DNA of 64,000 nt, from positions 1 to 64,000 of the forward strand of contig NZ_JACJDV010000016.1 in assembly GCF_014163735.1 (NCBI RefSeq), given 5' to 3'. The position numbers and the translations under genes were made by a program. How positions within the stretch are numbered: the first letter of the stretch is position 1; the number at the start of each line of letters is the position of its first letter. The notes beneath the pieces are model-generated. The model had not been told where the DNA came from. It worked only from the letters and a program-made list of their open reading frames with translations, and ran no database searches. Of this stretch, positions 45,708-55,871 are shown in pieces. This DNA is from Shewanella sp. SR44-3. Its GTDB lineage: Bacteria; Pseudomonadota; Gammaproteobacteria; Enterobacterales; Shewanellaceae.

Positions 45708-45924
45708 TTGCCCTAAGCGGCAACAACAGATGATAAAACAAGTGAAACTCCATAAGCGCTTATTATCCGATGTGGCTAAAGAGTATGGTGTTTCAAGTAA
45801 ATTCTTATACCTGTTACTCCAAAACAGTGATAGGCAGCAAACCTTCACCCCACAAACAGCAATACTGGCCAAAATAGCGCAGTTAAAGCAGCAGATTAAC
45901 CAACTAAACCAACAGCTTGGTTAA
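45691..45924 (+). CDS. Small helix-turn-helix protein
   Basis: The ATG at 45691 (AAAGGAG upstream) gives a 77-residue protein, basic, with LLSDVAKEYGVSSKFLYLLL (about 25-44), which fits a helix-turn-helix like those of small transposase or resolvase DNA-binding domains, followed by a short coiled coil (LAKIAQLKQQINQLNQQLG). It may be a DNA-binding regulator. The frame upstream to 45586 is the shadow of the previous gene. Confidence 0.6.
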   Translation: MNRLPDCPKRQQQMIKQVKLHKRLLSDVAKEYGVSSKFLYLLLQNSDRQQTFTPQTAILAKIAQLKQQINQLNQQLG

Positions 45925-45976
45925 GTTTACTTGTGGTGATTTCCCCGCGCTATTATTGCCTGTTAAATTTGGAAAT

Positions 45977-46006
45977 AAAAAACCAGCCTTTAGGCTGGTT
46001 TTTTTA
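45977..46006. terminator. Bidirectional terminator between the small HTH gene and lysS
   Basis: AACCAGCC (45981-45988) and GGCTGGTT (45993-46000) form a perfect stem with loop TTTA; A and T tracts flank it so it can act on both strands. Confidence 0.9.
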
Positions 46007-46049
46007 TTCACTTAGCTTCTTAGCGCTACAACTGAGCCTGTAGCAGCAA

Positions 46050-47552
46050 TTACGCTTGTGGGCGCATCGCTGGGAATAAAATCACGTCACGGATAGTGTG
46101 AGTGTTAGTGAATAGCATCACTAAACGATCGATACCAATACCTTGACCTGCCGTTGGCGGTAAACCGTGCTCTAGCGCCGTAATGTAATCAGCATCATAG
46201 AACATGGCTTCATCATCGCCGGCATCTTTAGCATCAACTTGCGCCTTAAAGCGGTTGTCTTGATCCTCTGCATCATTAAGCTCGCTGAAACCGTTAGCCA
46301 CTTCACGGCCGCCGATGAAGAACTCGAATCTGTCAGTGATAAAATCATTGTGATCGTTACGGCGCGCAAGCGGTGAAATGTCCGCTGGGTAGCCAGTAAT
46401 GAAAGTTGGCTGCATCAACTTAGGCTCTGCGGTTTCCCCGAAGATTTCTTCCAATAACTGACCACAAGTCCAGAATTTTTCAAGCTTGATGCCTAGGCTT
46501 TTAGCTAAGTCACGCATAAATTCAACGTCTTTGACTTGCTCGTAAGTCATGGCTTGAATAGTCGCATTGTCAGGATTGTACTTTTGAATCGCTTCTAACA
46601 TGCTCAAACGGGCATAAGGGCCGCCAAAGTCAACCGTGTGCTCGCCGTAAGGCATTTGCGCACTGCCTAATAAATCGATGGCGATTGAACTTAGCATCTC
46701 TTCGGTGAGATCCATGAGATCTTGGTAATCCGCATAGGCCATATAGAATTCCATCATAGTGAATTCTGGGTTATGGCGCGGCGATAGCCCTTCGTTACGG
46801 AAGTTTCGGTTGATTTCAAACACCCGCTCAAAACCGCCCACAACTAAACGCTTAAGATAAAGCTCTGGTGCGATACGCAAGTACATGGCCATGTCTAACG
46901 CATTGTGGTGAGTCACGAAAGGACGCGCAGAAGCGCCGCCTGGAATAACGTGCATCATCGGGGTTTCAACTTCCATGAACTCTTTTTTGATCATGAAGTT
47001 ACGAATAGCTGAAACCACTTTAGAGCGCATAATAAAGGCGTTGCGTGACTCTTCGTTAACGATCAAGTCAACGTAACGCTGACGGTAACGGGTTTCTTGA
47101 TCCGTTAAACCGTGGAATTTTTCTGGTAATGGACGCAGGGCTTTAGTCAGCAGCTGGTATTCTTCCATATTGACGTACAAGTCGCCTTTACCAGACAAAT
47201 GCAGTTGACCTTTTACGCCGATAATGTCACCGATATCAAGACCTTGATAACGCTCTTTCAGATCGCCCTGCACTGGCTTGCCCGCATAAGCTTGAATACG
47301 ACCAGACACATCTTGGATCACCAAGAAAGGACCACGCTTTGCCATCACACGGCCAGCTATGCTGGTCTGAAAACCTAAGGCTTCTAACTCTTCCTTAGTG
47401 TTTTCACCGTACTGCGCCTGCAGTTCCGCGGCTTTATGGCTACGCTCCCACGTATTTGGATGGGCGTTAGCAGGGCATTGAGTGCGAATGTGATCTAACT
47501 TGGCACGGCGCTCGGCAATCAGTTTGTTTTCGTCTTGTACTAGTTCAGTCAT
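46050..47552 (-). CDS. lysS: Lysyl-tRNA synthetase, class II
   Basis: The 500-residue enzyme charges tRNA-Lys. It has an N-terminal OB-fold anticodon domain (about 60-145), motif 2 ([20 protein letters not shown]) and motif 3 ([12 protein letters not shown] near the C terminus). It follows prfB by 47 bases on the same strand, the usual gammaproteobacterial order. Confidence 0.98.
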   Translation of the reverse strand: MTELVQDENKLIAERRAKLDHIRTQCPANAHPNTWERSHKAAELQAQYGENTKEELEALGFQTSIAGRVMAKRGPFLVIQDVSGRIQAYAGKPVQGDLKERYQGLDIGDIIGVKGQLHLSGKGDLYVNMEEYQLLTKALRPLPEKFHGLTDQETRYRQRYVDLIVNEESRNAFIMRSKVVSAIRNFMIKKEFMEVETPMMHVIPGGASARPFVTHHNALDMAMYLRIAPELYLKRLVVGGFERVFEINRNFRNEGLSPRHNPEFTMMEFYMAYADYQDLMDLTEEMLSSIAIDLLGSAQMPYGEHTVDFGGPYARLSMLEAIQKYNPDNATIQAMTYEQVKDVEFMRDLAKSLGIKLEKFWTCGQLLEEIFGETAEPKLMQPTFITGYPADISPLARRNDHNDFITDRFEFFIGGREVANGFSELNDAEDQDNRFKAQVDAKDAGDDEAMFYDADYITALEHGLPPTAGQGIGIDRLVMLFTNTHTIRDVILFPAMRPQA

Positions 47553-47599
47553 GATATTTTCTCGTGTTGCCCTAAATTATTCAATTTAAGGAAAATTAG

Positions 47600-48698
47600 T
47601 TAAAGTCCTGATTTTAAGCTGGCTTCAATAAACTTATCTAAATCACCATCTAGCACAGTCTGGGTGTTGCGGTTTTCAACCCCTGTGCGTAGGTCTTTAA
47701 TGCGGGCGTCATCCAGTACGTAAGAGCGAATTTGACTGCCCCAGCCTATGTCTGATTTAGCGTCTTCGGCGGCCTGTTTGTCCACGTTTTGCTTCATCAT
47801 TTCAAGCTCATACAGCTTAGCCTTAAGCTGCTTCATCGCTGAATCTTTATTCTTGTGCTGCGAGCGACCACTCTGGCACTGCACCACGGTATTTGTGGGT
47901 AAGTGAGTAATACGAATAGCAGATTCAGTCTTGTTGACGTGCTGACCACCGGCGCCAGATGCGCGGTACGTGTCGATACGCAGCTCTGATGGGTTGATAT
48001 CGATTTCAATATCATCATCAATTTCTGGGTAGACAAACACTGAGCAGAACGAGGTATGGCGACGACCGCTAGAATCAAATGGCGATTTTCGCACTAAACG
48101 ATGCACCCCAGTCTCTGTGCGCAGCCAACCGAAAGCATATTCACCGGTGAATTTAATGGTTGCGCCTTTTATGCCGGCCACGTCACCATCGGTCACTTCC
48201 ATGAGCTCTGGGCTAAAACCGTGGGCTTCACCCCAGCGCAGGTACATGCGCAATACCATGTTGGCCCAATCTTGAGCCTCAGTACCACCCGAACCCGATT
48301 GAATATCCAGATAGCAATCCGCGCTATCATTAGGGCCTGAAAACATGCGGCGAAACTCAAGATCTTCCAAACGACGCTCTAGCTCATCCAACTCAGCACT
48401 GGCTTCGTTAAAGGTGTCTTCATCGTCTTCTTCGATGGCAAGCTCAACCAAGCCTTCAATATCTTCAAGGCCAGAATCCAAATCATCGATGGTTTTCACC
48501 ACAGCCTCTAACGCTGAACGCTCTTTGCCTAGGGCTTGGGCCCGCTCTGGTTCATTCCACACTGCAGAGCTTTCAAGCTCAAGGCTAACTTCTTCTAAAC
48601 GCTCTTTCTTATTAGCGTAGTCAAAGATACCCCCTAAGAAGCACTGTGCGCTCAGCAAGGTCCTTAGCTTTAAATTTTACCGGATTGACTTCAAACAT
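47600..48698 (-). CDS. prfB: Peptide chain release factor 2, with programmed +1 frameshift
   Basis: Translation starts at the ATG 48698 ([20 protein letters not shown]) and meets an in-frame TGA at 48621-48623 after codon 25; a +1 shift continues in the frame that ends at 47600. The protein keeps the GGQ motif ([15 protein letters not shown]) and the tripeptide SPF region for stop-codon recognition (RKSPFDSS). RF2 releases peptides at UGA and UAA. The frameshift makes RF2 levels self-regulating. It forms an operon with lysS. Confidence 0.97.
48620..48636 (-). promoter_or_regulatory. RF2 programmed frameshift site
   Basis: The minus strand reads AGGGGGTATCTTTGAC: an internal Shine-Dalgarno-like AGGGGG three bases ahead of CTT TGA C, the canonical prfB slippery site. 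When RF2 is scarce the ribosome pauses at TGA and slips forward one base. Confidence 0.95.
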
Positions 48699-49050
48699 GA
48701 ATACTCAACTTTCTTCAATTAAAAATAGAATTTATCGGCGGCCATTCTACCTTAAGCCCAGCCTGAAACCTAGCCCTTAGCCCGCCTCAAAAGCCCCACA
48801 AAGCAGAGTTTTTTTAATGTTAATTCAGTACAAAAACCTAACCAAACAACTAAACTTTATTCTTGTCTCAGGTCATCCTATTTTAATTTTCGAAGCTCAA
48901 GCACGACGAAAGCACAGCCAAGGAATGTAGGCTATTTAGCTAGGACTCCACCTATCACAGTTATCACTATCAACAATTGGTGATAGCCACTAACTTTTTC
49001 TATCTAAAAAAGTCCTGATAATGGCCTAAATTTCCCAAGGAGTTTAGCCG
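48699..49050. other. Divergent intergenic region between prfB and the amidohydrolase gene
   Basis: About 350 bases, AT-rich, that presumably hold the promoters of both genes. No gene or recognised operator is seen. Confidence 0.5.
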
Positions 49051-50769
49051 ATGAAAAAATATCCCTTCAGCGCCGCCCTGCTAGTTTTAACCGCTTTATT
49101 TACAAGTTTTGCTTTAAGCTCGTTAAGTGCCTGCGCCACAGAAGAGTTAGCCGATACCTTGCTCACTAATGGACAGATTTATGGCTATCCGTTAGCAAGT
49201 AGCTTAGCCATAAGTGACGGTAAAATTGTCCATATCGGCAATAGCAATGACACCACGGTCTTTATGACAGAACATGTGGGCAGCCAGACCCGAATTATCG
49301 ACCTTGAAGGCGCTTATGTGATGCCAGGTTTTATCGATAATCATAACCACGTGTTTGAAGCCGCCGGCGACATAGGCAGCGATTGCCTGCTAGATGAAGC
49401 TCATTTATTAGTGGGTTATATCGCCGAGCTAAAAGCCTGTGGCAATCAAGACACTGACAGCGAATGGCTATTAGGTTACGGCCATGAGCTGGACATTTTA
49501 TTAGACTATCAATCAGTTGATGGTGGTGAGCAAACGCCGCTGGAAATTCTCGACACACTTTACCCAGATAGACCCGTTGCCATCATGGAGCAAACCTCTC
49601 ATTCCATGTGGGTTAACTCCATCGCCTTGGCAAGAGCCGGAATAACGGCTAAAAGCACTGCGCCTCAAGGGGGCAAGTACCTTAAAGACTCACAAACGGG
49701 CAAGCTTTTAGGGGTATTACTCGATACCGCAGGCGATGAACTGATGGAGCTTGCCTGGAACGCCCAGCCCAATAGAGCCAAGGCCAACTATCAGAGCCTA
49801 ATTAATGGCTTAGATGAAGCGGCCAAACACGGCATCACAAGCATCGGTGATGGCCGCCTTTATTGGCAGCGCGGCTGGTATGAAACTTGGCAGCAAGTGG
49901 CAAAAGATAATGCCTTAACCGCCAGAGTCAGCCTGCGTCCTTGGGTGTATCCAGGCCAAGATGCGCAAAAGCAGCTCGCCTTTTTTAAACGCATTCAAAC
50001 TGATGATACCCATGAGTTATTACTGGTCAATCAAGTGAAAATCTATACTGACGGCATCATCAATAACGGCACCGCCAGAGTATTAAGCCCCTATGTTTAC
50101 AGCCCATTGACTGATAGCCCTTTGGGAGTGGATTACATTCCTGCTGGCGAGCTAAGCACTTGGCTGGTGAAACTGAATAATCTAGGCTTTGGCGCTCATA
50201 TTCACGCCATAGGGGATGCAGGAGTGCGTAATGGTTTGGATGCAATCGAGCTGATGCGAAAGCAAGGCGTCACTCGCCCCTACGGCATGACTCATCTTGA
50301 GATGGTGGCAGACACTGATATCCCGCGTTTTGCAGCGCTTAAGGTCGATGCCGATTTTCAGGTAGGCAATCATGACATAGCCACAGGAGATCACGATTGG
50401 GCCATCCCTTACCTAGGCAAGCAGCGCGCCAAAGCCTTGTTACCAGTACAGGCCATTTGGCAAACTGGCGCTAACACCACCCTAAGCAGTGATTGGAATG
50501 TAAATGATATCAATCCATTAGTTGGCATATCCAGCGCCATCACCATGCCAAGGCCGCTTGATATCAATAGCGCCATCGACGCTTACACCATCAATGCTGC
50601 CAAAGCCTTAGGGTTAGAGAAAGTCACCGGCTCCATCACCCTAGGTAAATTTGCCGATCTCGCTATCTTAGATGGCGACATCACCAAAATGACCCCAACG
50701 GAAATCGCAAACACTCAACTGTTAATGACATTACTGGAAGGAGAAGTGGTATTTGAGGCGCAGGAGTAA
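49051..50769 (+). CDS. Amidohydrolase lipoprotein, YtcJ-like
   Basis: The 572-residue protein begins with a lipoprotein-type signal (LSAC near residue 28) and continues as a metal-dependent amidohydrolase: GFIDNHNHVFEA carries metal-binding His residues, and further candidates are HIHAIGDAGVRNG, THLEMV and SSDWNVNDINP. YtcJ-type enzymes hydrolyse amide or related bonds; the substrate is unknown. If lipidated, it would act in the periplasm, which is unusual for this family. GGAG precedes the ATG. Confidence 0.88.
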   Translation: MKKYPFSAALLVLTALFTSFALSSLSACATEELADTLLTNGQIYGYPLASSLAISDGKIVHIGNSNDTTVFMTEHVGSQTRIIDLEGAYVMPGFIDNHNHVFEAAGDIGSDCLLDEAHLLVGYIAELKACGNQDTDSEWLLGYGHELDILLDYQSVDGGEQTPLEILDTLYPDRPVAIMEQTSHSMWVNSIALARAGITAKSTAPQGGKYLKDSQTGKLLGVLLDTAGDELMELAWNAQPNRAKANYQSLINGLDEAAKHGITSIGDGRLYWQRGWYETWQQVAKDNALTARVSLRPWVYPGQDAQKQLAFFKRIQTDDTHELLLVNQVKIYTDGIINNGTARVLSPYVYSPLTDSPLGVDYIPAGELSTWLVKLNNLGFGAHIHAIGDAGVRNGLDAIELMRKQGVTRPYGMTHLEMVADTDIPRFAALKVDADFQVGNHDIATGDHDWAIPYLGKQRAKALLPVQAIWQTGANTTLSSDWNVNDINPLVGISSAITMPRPLDINSAIDAYTINAAKALGLEKVTGSITLGKFADLAILDGDITKMTPTEIANTQLLMTLLEGEVVFEAQE

Positions 50770-51227
50770 ATATCAGCCTCAGCATAAATAAGTGATACCG
50801 CAGTCACCTTATATTAACCGCCTGATGTGAACCACCTTAAGTTAGCCGATAGGGGTTCGCTTAAGGCGGTTAATGGATAGATATGTTCAAGGATGTTTGC
50901 ACTAAATGTATTATTCACCAATCAACCTGCTGACTAGCTATTGAGGATAACTATTTTGGCCGCTACTTTGAAGCACCAATTAGGCTGATATTCCGGCATA
51001 CAGGCTTGCCATGACTCATCTCTTTATAAACCAACTAACACACTGATTTAAAATGTGTTGTTAAAATTTAACAGTGGATAGCCCATTATAAATTGTCTGA
51101 ACTCACCCTGTGCTGAATTGGAATTTGACGCTATCGCAGCTATCAATCCACTTCTAAGGCCGCTTGGACGGATATATCGTTCTGTGAAATTAACTTGACA
51201 CTGAATGATGAACACGCTCGTATATGG
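50770..51227. other. 458-base intergenic stretch with a long inverted repeat
   Basis: No gene is supported. It contains the cruciform at 50813-50874 and otherwise AT-rich sequence without recognised features, separating the conserved amidohydrolase gene from an accessory segment. Confidence 0.5.
50813..50874. repeat. 62-base imperfect cruciform
   Basis: ATTAACCGCCT (50813-50823) is the exact reverse complement of AGGCGGTTAAT (50864-50874); inside, GAACC (50828-50832) pairs with GGTTC (50854-50858). The hairpin lies 43 bases after the amidohydrolase stop and may end its transcript, though there is no T-tract. Confidence 0.55.
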
Positions 51228-51668
51228 CTATGGCTTATTCATCGTGTCAATAAAGCCATATTTCATGCCTTTTGACTTCACCATGGTTTCTATTTCCTTT
51301 GAGTGCTCGACATCACCAGCGTAAATCACTAACAAGGTTGGAATTACTTCGTTCAGCTGACTCAAAGCTCCTCGAATATGTGCCTTAGGTAAGTCTGGAT
51401 TTACACTAGTAATTACTAGCGCGGCATTTTCTGACTTCCCTAGATTTTGCATTGCAGCTCTAAGTTGATTAGCAGCCCCACCACCATTTACGGCTATCGA
51501 GCCCACATCACTAATTGCTCCTCGGCTAGGGATTTCCAAAAAGTGCACATTCGACTCTGGTGAAAGTTTCGTCGCTTCGGTAGCAAGGTATCCCATGTTT
51601 ACAGGTTGAGTTGAAGCACAACCAGAAATTATTAATGCCAATAAAAATAGGCCACATAGTGCTTTCAT
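51228..51668 (-). CDS. Hypothetical lipoprotein
   Basis: The 146-residue product has a lipoprotein signal with lipobox ISGC near residue 17. The mature part has a predicted alpha/beta pattern (VHFLEIPSRGAISD, NAALVITSVNPDLPKAHIRG, VIPTLLVIYAG) and a glycine-rich VNGGGAANQ loop. I do not recognise the family. A GGAAAG ribosome site precedes the ATG. It lies in an AT-rich accessory segment. Confidence 0.6.
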   Translation of the reverse strand: MKALCGLFLLALIISGCASTQPVNMGYLATEATKLSPESNVHFLEIPSRGAISDVGSIAVNGGGAANQLRAAMQNLGKSENAALVITSVNPDLPKAHIRGALSQLNEVIPTLLVIYAGDVEHSKEIETMVKSKGMKYGFIDTMNKP

Positions 51669-51789
51669 ATTACTTTCCTTTTAAAAATACATTTGACAAT
51701 GAATGCCACAGTTAAATCCTTCACTCGAAAGGTTAGCCAAATAGCCGAAATTACAAAGTTAGCTCGTTTAAGAACAATCGGATGTAAAA

Positions 51790-52185
51790 CTACACATCCG
51801 TACAATACTGTCTATATTCAAAGTCGCTAATGATCTCTTGTCCTTTGCAATGAGGCCAAGGTGCAATGCAGCTGAAGTAGTCAGCTATCACTTCACTACC
51901 CAGTTTTTTGCTATCTATGACTTTTGGCAAAGGACTGGGTAGTTTGCTTTTACATTTAGGAAATTTTTCCGTTATATATGTGGGGCATAATCTTATATCT
52001 ATATTGTAATCTTTAGCACTAACTTCGCACATCTGAATCGCTTTACGTTCCCACAATCCGATATATTCATCTGTAGACATAGGGTTATTTGCAACATCGA
52101 ACACGCGTTCATGTTGAGACTTCGAGTGCTGCTCATAATAGTAATAACCACCAATCGCTAAAATTAGAATTAAAATCTTATTCAT
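51790..52185 (-). CDS. Hypothetical membrane-anchored small protein
   Basis: The 131-residue protein has an N-terminal hydrophobic anchor (MNKILILILAIGGYYYY) and a soluble part with seven cysteines (e.g. IQMCEV, IRLCPTY, FPKCKS, FSCIAPWPHCKG), which suggests disulfides in the periplasm. A GGGAAGG motif precedes the ATG. Family unknown; in the same accessory segment as the metallo-beta-lactamase. Confidence 0.6.
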   Translation of the reverse strand: MNKILILILAIGGYYYYEQHSKSQHERVFDVANNPMSTDEYIGLWERKAIQMCEVSAKDYNIDIRLCPTYITEKFPKCKSKLPSPLPKVIDSKKLGSEVIADYFSCIAPWPHCKGQEIISDFEYRQYCTDV

Positions 52186-52299
52186 TAACCTTCCCGATTA
52201 AAATACGACATGCTCAAGTAGCCATAATACTGTATGTGCATCCGATGCAAAAACGGTGCTTATACTGCTTGTTATTGCTCAACATTGCAATTCTAGTCA

Positions 52300-52329
52300 A
52301 TAAAAATGCAGCCTATTAGGCTGCATTTT
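52300..52329 (-). terminator. Terminator after the metallo-beta-lactamase gene
   Basis: AAAATGCAGCC (52303-52313) and GGCTGCATTTT (52319-52329) form a perfect stem with loop TATTA; the minus strand continues in T. The plus-strand bases CAATAAAAATGCAGCCTA (52298-52315) recur at 53186-53203. Confidence 0.85.
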
Positions 52330-52384
52330 AGTACTTAAGCTATGTTCACATACCAAACTTATATCATGAGCCTAATCATCAAGA

Positions 52385-53098
52385 TCACAAGGATTTTCTT
52401 GCAAGCTGTTGGGTTAGCTCTAACAAACTCACGTCCCCTATTTGGCCATGCCCTGGAATAACCATATCTATGTTTGGATATTTAGCCATGACATTTTGCA
52501 ATGATTTCGGCCAATCTCTAATTGAGGCATCTTCTATATTAAGTAGCTTTCTACTATTAAAACTTTGCACCAAACAACCACCAAAAAGTAAGTTAGATTT
52601 GGCTAACCACACCACGACATTATCCCGAGTGTGCCCAGGTCCTGGATAATATACCTGTACAGCACCAGATACTAAATCAAAAATGTCGGAGGTTATTTCA
52701 TTGTTTGCCGGCTCGCGGTTATTGGCCTTTAATAATTGATTTGTCAGTGTTGTAGCATACGTTTTTATTTTTAATTTATTGAATACCGCAAGCCCACCAC
52801 TGGAATCTAGATGGAAATGGGTGATGATAACCCCGCCAATAGTGAGGCCTTTAGCGGTAACCCATTGGATTAAGGTCTTGGTATCCGCGGCACTCCAAGG
52901 CGTGTCAATTAAGTAAACCTGCTTCCCCTCAATAACGATTAAGCCATTACCAGCCATCAAGCCGTACGTGTCAACATCTGATAGTGATGTATGCTGGAAA
53001 ACAGTAGCGGATAACTGAGCAATTTTTAGTTTTGACGCCCCTTGAGCATCAAAAGCCAAGTTCGACATCATTAACAATAAGCACAGAATAAAGCGCAT
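52385..53098 (-). CDS. Subclass B1 metallo-beta-lactamase
   Basis: The ATG at 53098 is chosen because AGAGG lies 6 bases upstream and a clean signal peptide follows (about 1-20, ending DAQG); an upstream Met at 53134 is less likely. The 237-residue enzyme has the full B1 zinc set: THFHLDSSGG (His116, His118, Asp120), GPGHTRDNVVVW (His196), GGCLV (Cys221) and VIPGHG (His263, standard numbering). B1 enzymes hydrolyse penicillins, cephalosporins and carbapenems in the periplasm. I recall SFB-1 and SLB-1 from Shewanella species as relatives. The gene lies in an AT-rich accessory segment between two near-identical terminators. Confidence 0.9.
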   Translation of the reverse strand: MRFILCLLLMMSNLAFDAQGASKLKIAQLSATVFQHTSLSDVDTYGLMAGNGLIVIEGKQVYLIDTPWSAADTKTLIQWVTAKGLTIGGVIITHFHLDSSGGLAVFNKLKIKTYATTLTNQLLKANNREPANNEITSDIFDLVSGAVQVYYPGPGHTRDNVVVWLAKSNLLFGGCLVQSFNSRKLLNIEDASIRDWPKSLQNVMAKYPNIDMVIPGHGQIGDVSLLELTQQLARKSL

Positions 53099-53188
53099 AG
53101 ACCGCCTCTCTTGAATTAAATACATAAAAACCAAGTATTAAGCACTATTCCATTAAATGCCAACAAGATAGCGCTTTTATGTACGCAA

Positions 53189-53218
53189 TAAAAATGCAGC
53201 CTAGATGGCTGCATTTTT
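53189..53218 (-). terminator. Terminator after rlmI
   Basis: AAAATGCAGCC and GGCTGCATTTTT (53207-53218) pair around a 5-base loop, with minus-strand T residues. Its left side repeats the terminator at 52300-52329. Confidence 0.85.
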
Positions 53219-53245
53219 GAATTAACACGTATCACTTAATCTAAT

Positions 53246-54439
53246 TTACCACACGCGGGCGACAAGTCCTTTAAGGTAATAACCTTCAGGGAAAGCACTG
53301 CTAATAGGATGGTCGCTGGCTTGATGCATGCGCTCAATAAACTGCACTTCACGCTTAGCATCAAGGGCTGCATCGGCAACCACTTTTTGGAATAAATCTG
53401 ACTCCATCAAACCTGAACAAGAGAAGGTCAACAATATACCGCCAGGATTAAGCAACTGCATGGCAATCATATTGATGTCTTTGTAGCCACGACAGGCACC
53501 ATTGAGCTGGGATTTATTATCAGCAAATTTAGGCGGGTCAAGCACGATAACATCGAAGGTTTTAGCTTCATCACGATATTGACGCAGTAACTTGAATACA
53601 TCGGCTTCATGATAATTAACATGGCTGTCATCGAGGCCATTGATGGCCATATTATCCCGCGCGGTTTGCAGTGCTAATGCCGACACATCGACATTTTCGA
53701 TACTAGCAGCACCCGCTTTGGCGGCATACAAACCAAAGGTGCCGGTGTAACAGAAGCAATTAAGCACGGATTTACCTTTCACAAAACGTGCCGCGATGGC
53801 GCGATTATCACGCTGATCCAGATAAAAACCCGTTTTATGGCCTTTTACTACATCGACCGCTATCTTGATGCCGTTCTCTTCTATGATAACGGGCATAGCT
53901 GGCAACTCACCGTGCAATAAACCTTGTACTGGTTCTAGACCTTCCTTCTTCCTTGAATCCACATCGGAGCGCTCATAGATGGCGCAATCTGGGAATTGCA
54001 GCGCCAATTGCTCAACAATTGTGTCGCGCCATTTTTCTGCCCCTGTGTTAAGTAGCTGGCACACCAGCACGTTGGCATAGCGATCGATTGTGATCCCTGG
54101 CAGTCCATCAGATTCTGCGGCGATCAAACGGTAACCCGTTAAGCCTTGCTCACGAATAAGATCTTCACGGCCCGCTTGGGCTCGTTGAATACGGCGCGCA
54201 AAAAAATCAGCGTCTATGGTCTCTTCTTTATCGAAGGTCCAAATACGCACTTGAATTTGTGATTCAGCTGACCAAGCACCGCGGCCAAGCCAGCGACCAT
54301 CATGAGCTACCACATCAACAGTGTCACCCGCTTGAGGCTTACTGCCATTAACGTTATGTATGCCGTTAGAAAACACCCAAGGGTGACGACGCTCTAATGA
54401 ACGCTCTCGGCCAGGTTTAAGTTTGATTCTGGTAGCCAT
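53246..54439 (-). CDS. rlmI: 23S rRNA m5C1962 methyltransferase
   Basis: The 397-residue protein has an N-terminal PUA domain ([20 protein letters not shown]) and a SAM-dependent methyltransferase domain with [35 protein letters not shown] and LLTFSCSG, typical of RlmI, which methylates C1962 of 23S rRNA. The length matches. It is monocistronic with a downstream terminator. Confidence 0.95.
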   Translation of the reverse strand: MATRIKLKPGRERSLERRHPWVFSNGIHNVNGSKPQAGDTVDVVAHDGRWLGRGAWSAESQIQVRIWTFDKEETIDADFFARRIQRAQAGREDLIREQGLTGYRLIAAESDGLPGITIDRYANVLVCQLLNTGAEKWRDTIVEQLALQFPDCAIYERSDVDSRKKEGLEPVQGLLHGELPAMPVIIEENGIKIAVDVVKGHKTGFYLDQRDNRAIAARFVKGKSVLNCFCYTGTFGLYAAKAGAASIENVDVSALALQTARDNMAINGLDDSHVNYHEADVFKLLRQYRDEAKTFDVIVLDPPKFADNKSQLNGACRGYKDINMIAMQLLNPGGILLTFSCSGLMESDLFQKVVADAALDAKREVQFIERMHQASDHPISSAFPEGYYLKGLVARVW

Positions 54440-54942
54440 GATACTGCCTAATATAATTGGGGGACGGATAATAACAACTCATGCATGCTAGAGTGCCATC
54501 AATAAGCAGCGATGAGTTTAATGGCGCGATCATAGCGTGTTTTACGCAAAAATGCTGTAACGGCATCCATCCCATCGATAACCAATACCAAGCACGCTCA
54601 AAAGCATCCCAACTTCATTGGGATTCTAGACAGGAAAAGTTGCAGTCCACAATGCAGGCTTAATGTTCGGCTCAGCATTAAATTTACTCGTCGACACACG
54701 TAACTTTTTATAACATTAACTGGCTCCCTATAGCTCTCTTCAACGTCCAACTATCTAAAATAAGAAGCAGAAGGTCGTCTCTCAAACTATCATGATGCGC
54801 CTATTAAATTAAGTGTGGCCGTTTAGTGGTCAAAGCGTACTTTGATATGCTTATCGATGGATGAGAAATAGTGTTCCGATTAGATCACACTTCAATGCTA
54901 ACAGGTTTAACTTAATGCTTTAAATGCAGCCATCATCAAAAC
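54440..54942. other. 503-base intergenic region without a supported gene
   Basis: The stretch upstream of rlmI and downstream of the LysR gene contains only short frames (such as 54481-54663) without ribosome sites or recognisable domains. It holds the rlmI promoter; nothing else is identified. Confidence 0.5.
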
Positions 54943-55827
54943 TTAAGTCATCTGACTCAGTGCCGCTTTCAATTCTGCTAGCAAGGGTTTGCCTAGGGGG
55001 CTGAGTTCAAAACCATGATGCCAAAACATCTGGGTAAAGCGCGCCATGGGAGCCAGTTCATTGGCGAGGTTTAGTATAGCTAATTCGCCTGAGTCCAACT
55101 TGTGTTGCACTAACACTTTAGGTAGCAGGCTGTAAGCAGGTAATTGACCCAGCAAGGTCAGCAACTGGGATAGATCTGGGCTGATGCAATAGTGGCTGCT
55201 AAAGCCGACATCAAGCATACCGGCTTTCATTTCACCCCTGCCCCATACCAACTCACGGTATTGTGCTAATTCGCGGCCATCACAAATTTGACCTGCCAAC
55301 GGATGCTCTGGGTTCACCACGAACACGTCTTGATAATTGCCTACTCGGCAATACCCCCATTGTAACTGTGCCAAATTTAAATCTTCATTGACGACAACAA
55401 TATCGATATATTTGTCTTTGAAATCAATGAGCAAGGCATCACGACTATCACTAACAATCTCTAAGTTGACCTTAGGAAAGGCTTGACAAAATGCCACAAC
55501 GGCCTGATTAAGACAGCTTATGGGGATATAGTTTTCTACGCCTATCACTAAGGTGCTCTTGCCTTGCAGCGCTAACACCTCGGCCGCGCCTTGAAAACTA
55601 TCCCATTGAGACAGCGCCATAATGGCACTTGGCAATAGCGCCACCCCTGCAGCATTAAGCTTAATCTGGTTTTGAGTGCGCTCAAACAATGTCAACCCAA
55701 GATCTAATTCAAGGTTACTCAGCCATTGGCTTACCTGAGACTGGCGCTTACCCATGCGCCTTGCTGCAGCCGATACTGAGCCAAGTTCGGCCGTTAGCAC
55801 TAAGGCGCGCATTCCTTGGACGTTCAT
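54943..55827 (-). CDS. LysR-family regulator, next to chrA
   Basis: The ATG at 55827 is preferred over a TTG at 55833 because AGGG lies about 8 bases upstream. The protein has a winged helix-turn-helix with GSVSAAARRMGKRQSQVSQW (about 15-34) and a substrate-binding domain. LysR proteins usually regulate neighbouring genes; the only partner here is chrA, 45 bases upstream on the same strand, so it may control chromate response or an unrelated function. The effector is unknown. Confidence 0.85.
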   Translation of the reverse strand: MNVQGMRALVLTAELGSVSAAARRMGKRQSQVSQWLSNLELDLGLTLFERTQNQIKLNAAGVALLPSAIMALSQWDSFQGAAEVLALQGKSTLVIGVENYIPISCLNQAVVAFCQAFPKVNLEIVSDSRDALLIDFKDKYIDIVVVNEDLNLAQLQWGYCRVGNYQDVFVVNPEHPLAGQICDGRELAQYRELVWGRGEMKAGMLDVGFSSHYCISPDLSQLLTLLGQLPAYSLLPKVLVQHKLDSGELAILNLANELAPMARFTQMFWHHGFELSPLGKPLLAELKAALSQMT

Positions 55828-55871
55828 AGACAACCCTGGGAGTTACTCAATTTATGTCTCACGCTTATCCA

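Noticed and set aside
48620-48660. In-frame stop in prfB as a possible pseudogene
   Set aside because: It is the canonical programmed frameshift, so the gene is intact.
54481-54663. 60-codon frame upstream of rlmI
   Set aside because: No ribosome site or known domain, lies in the rlmI promoter region.
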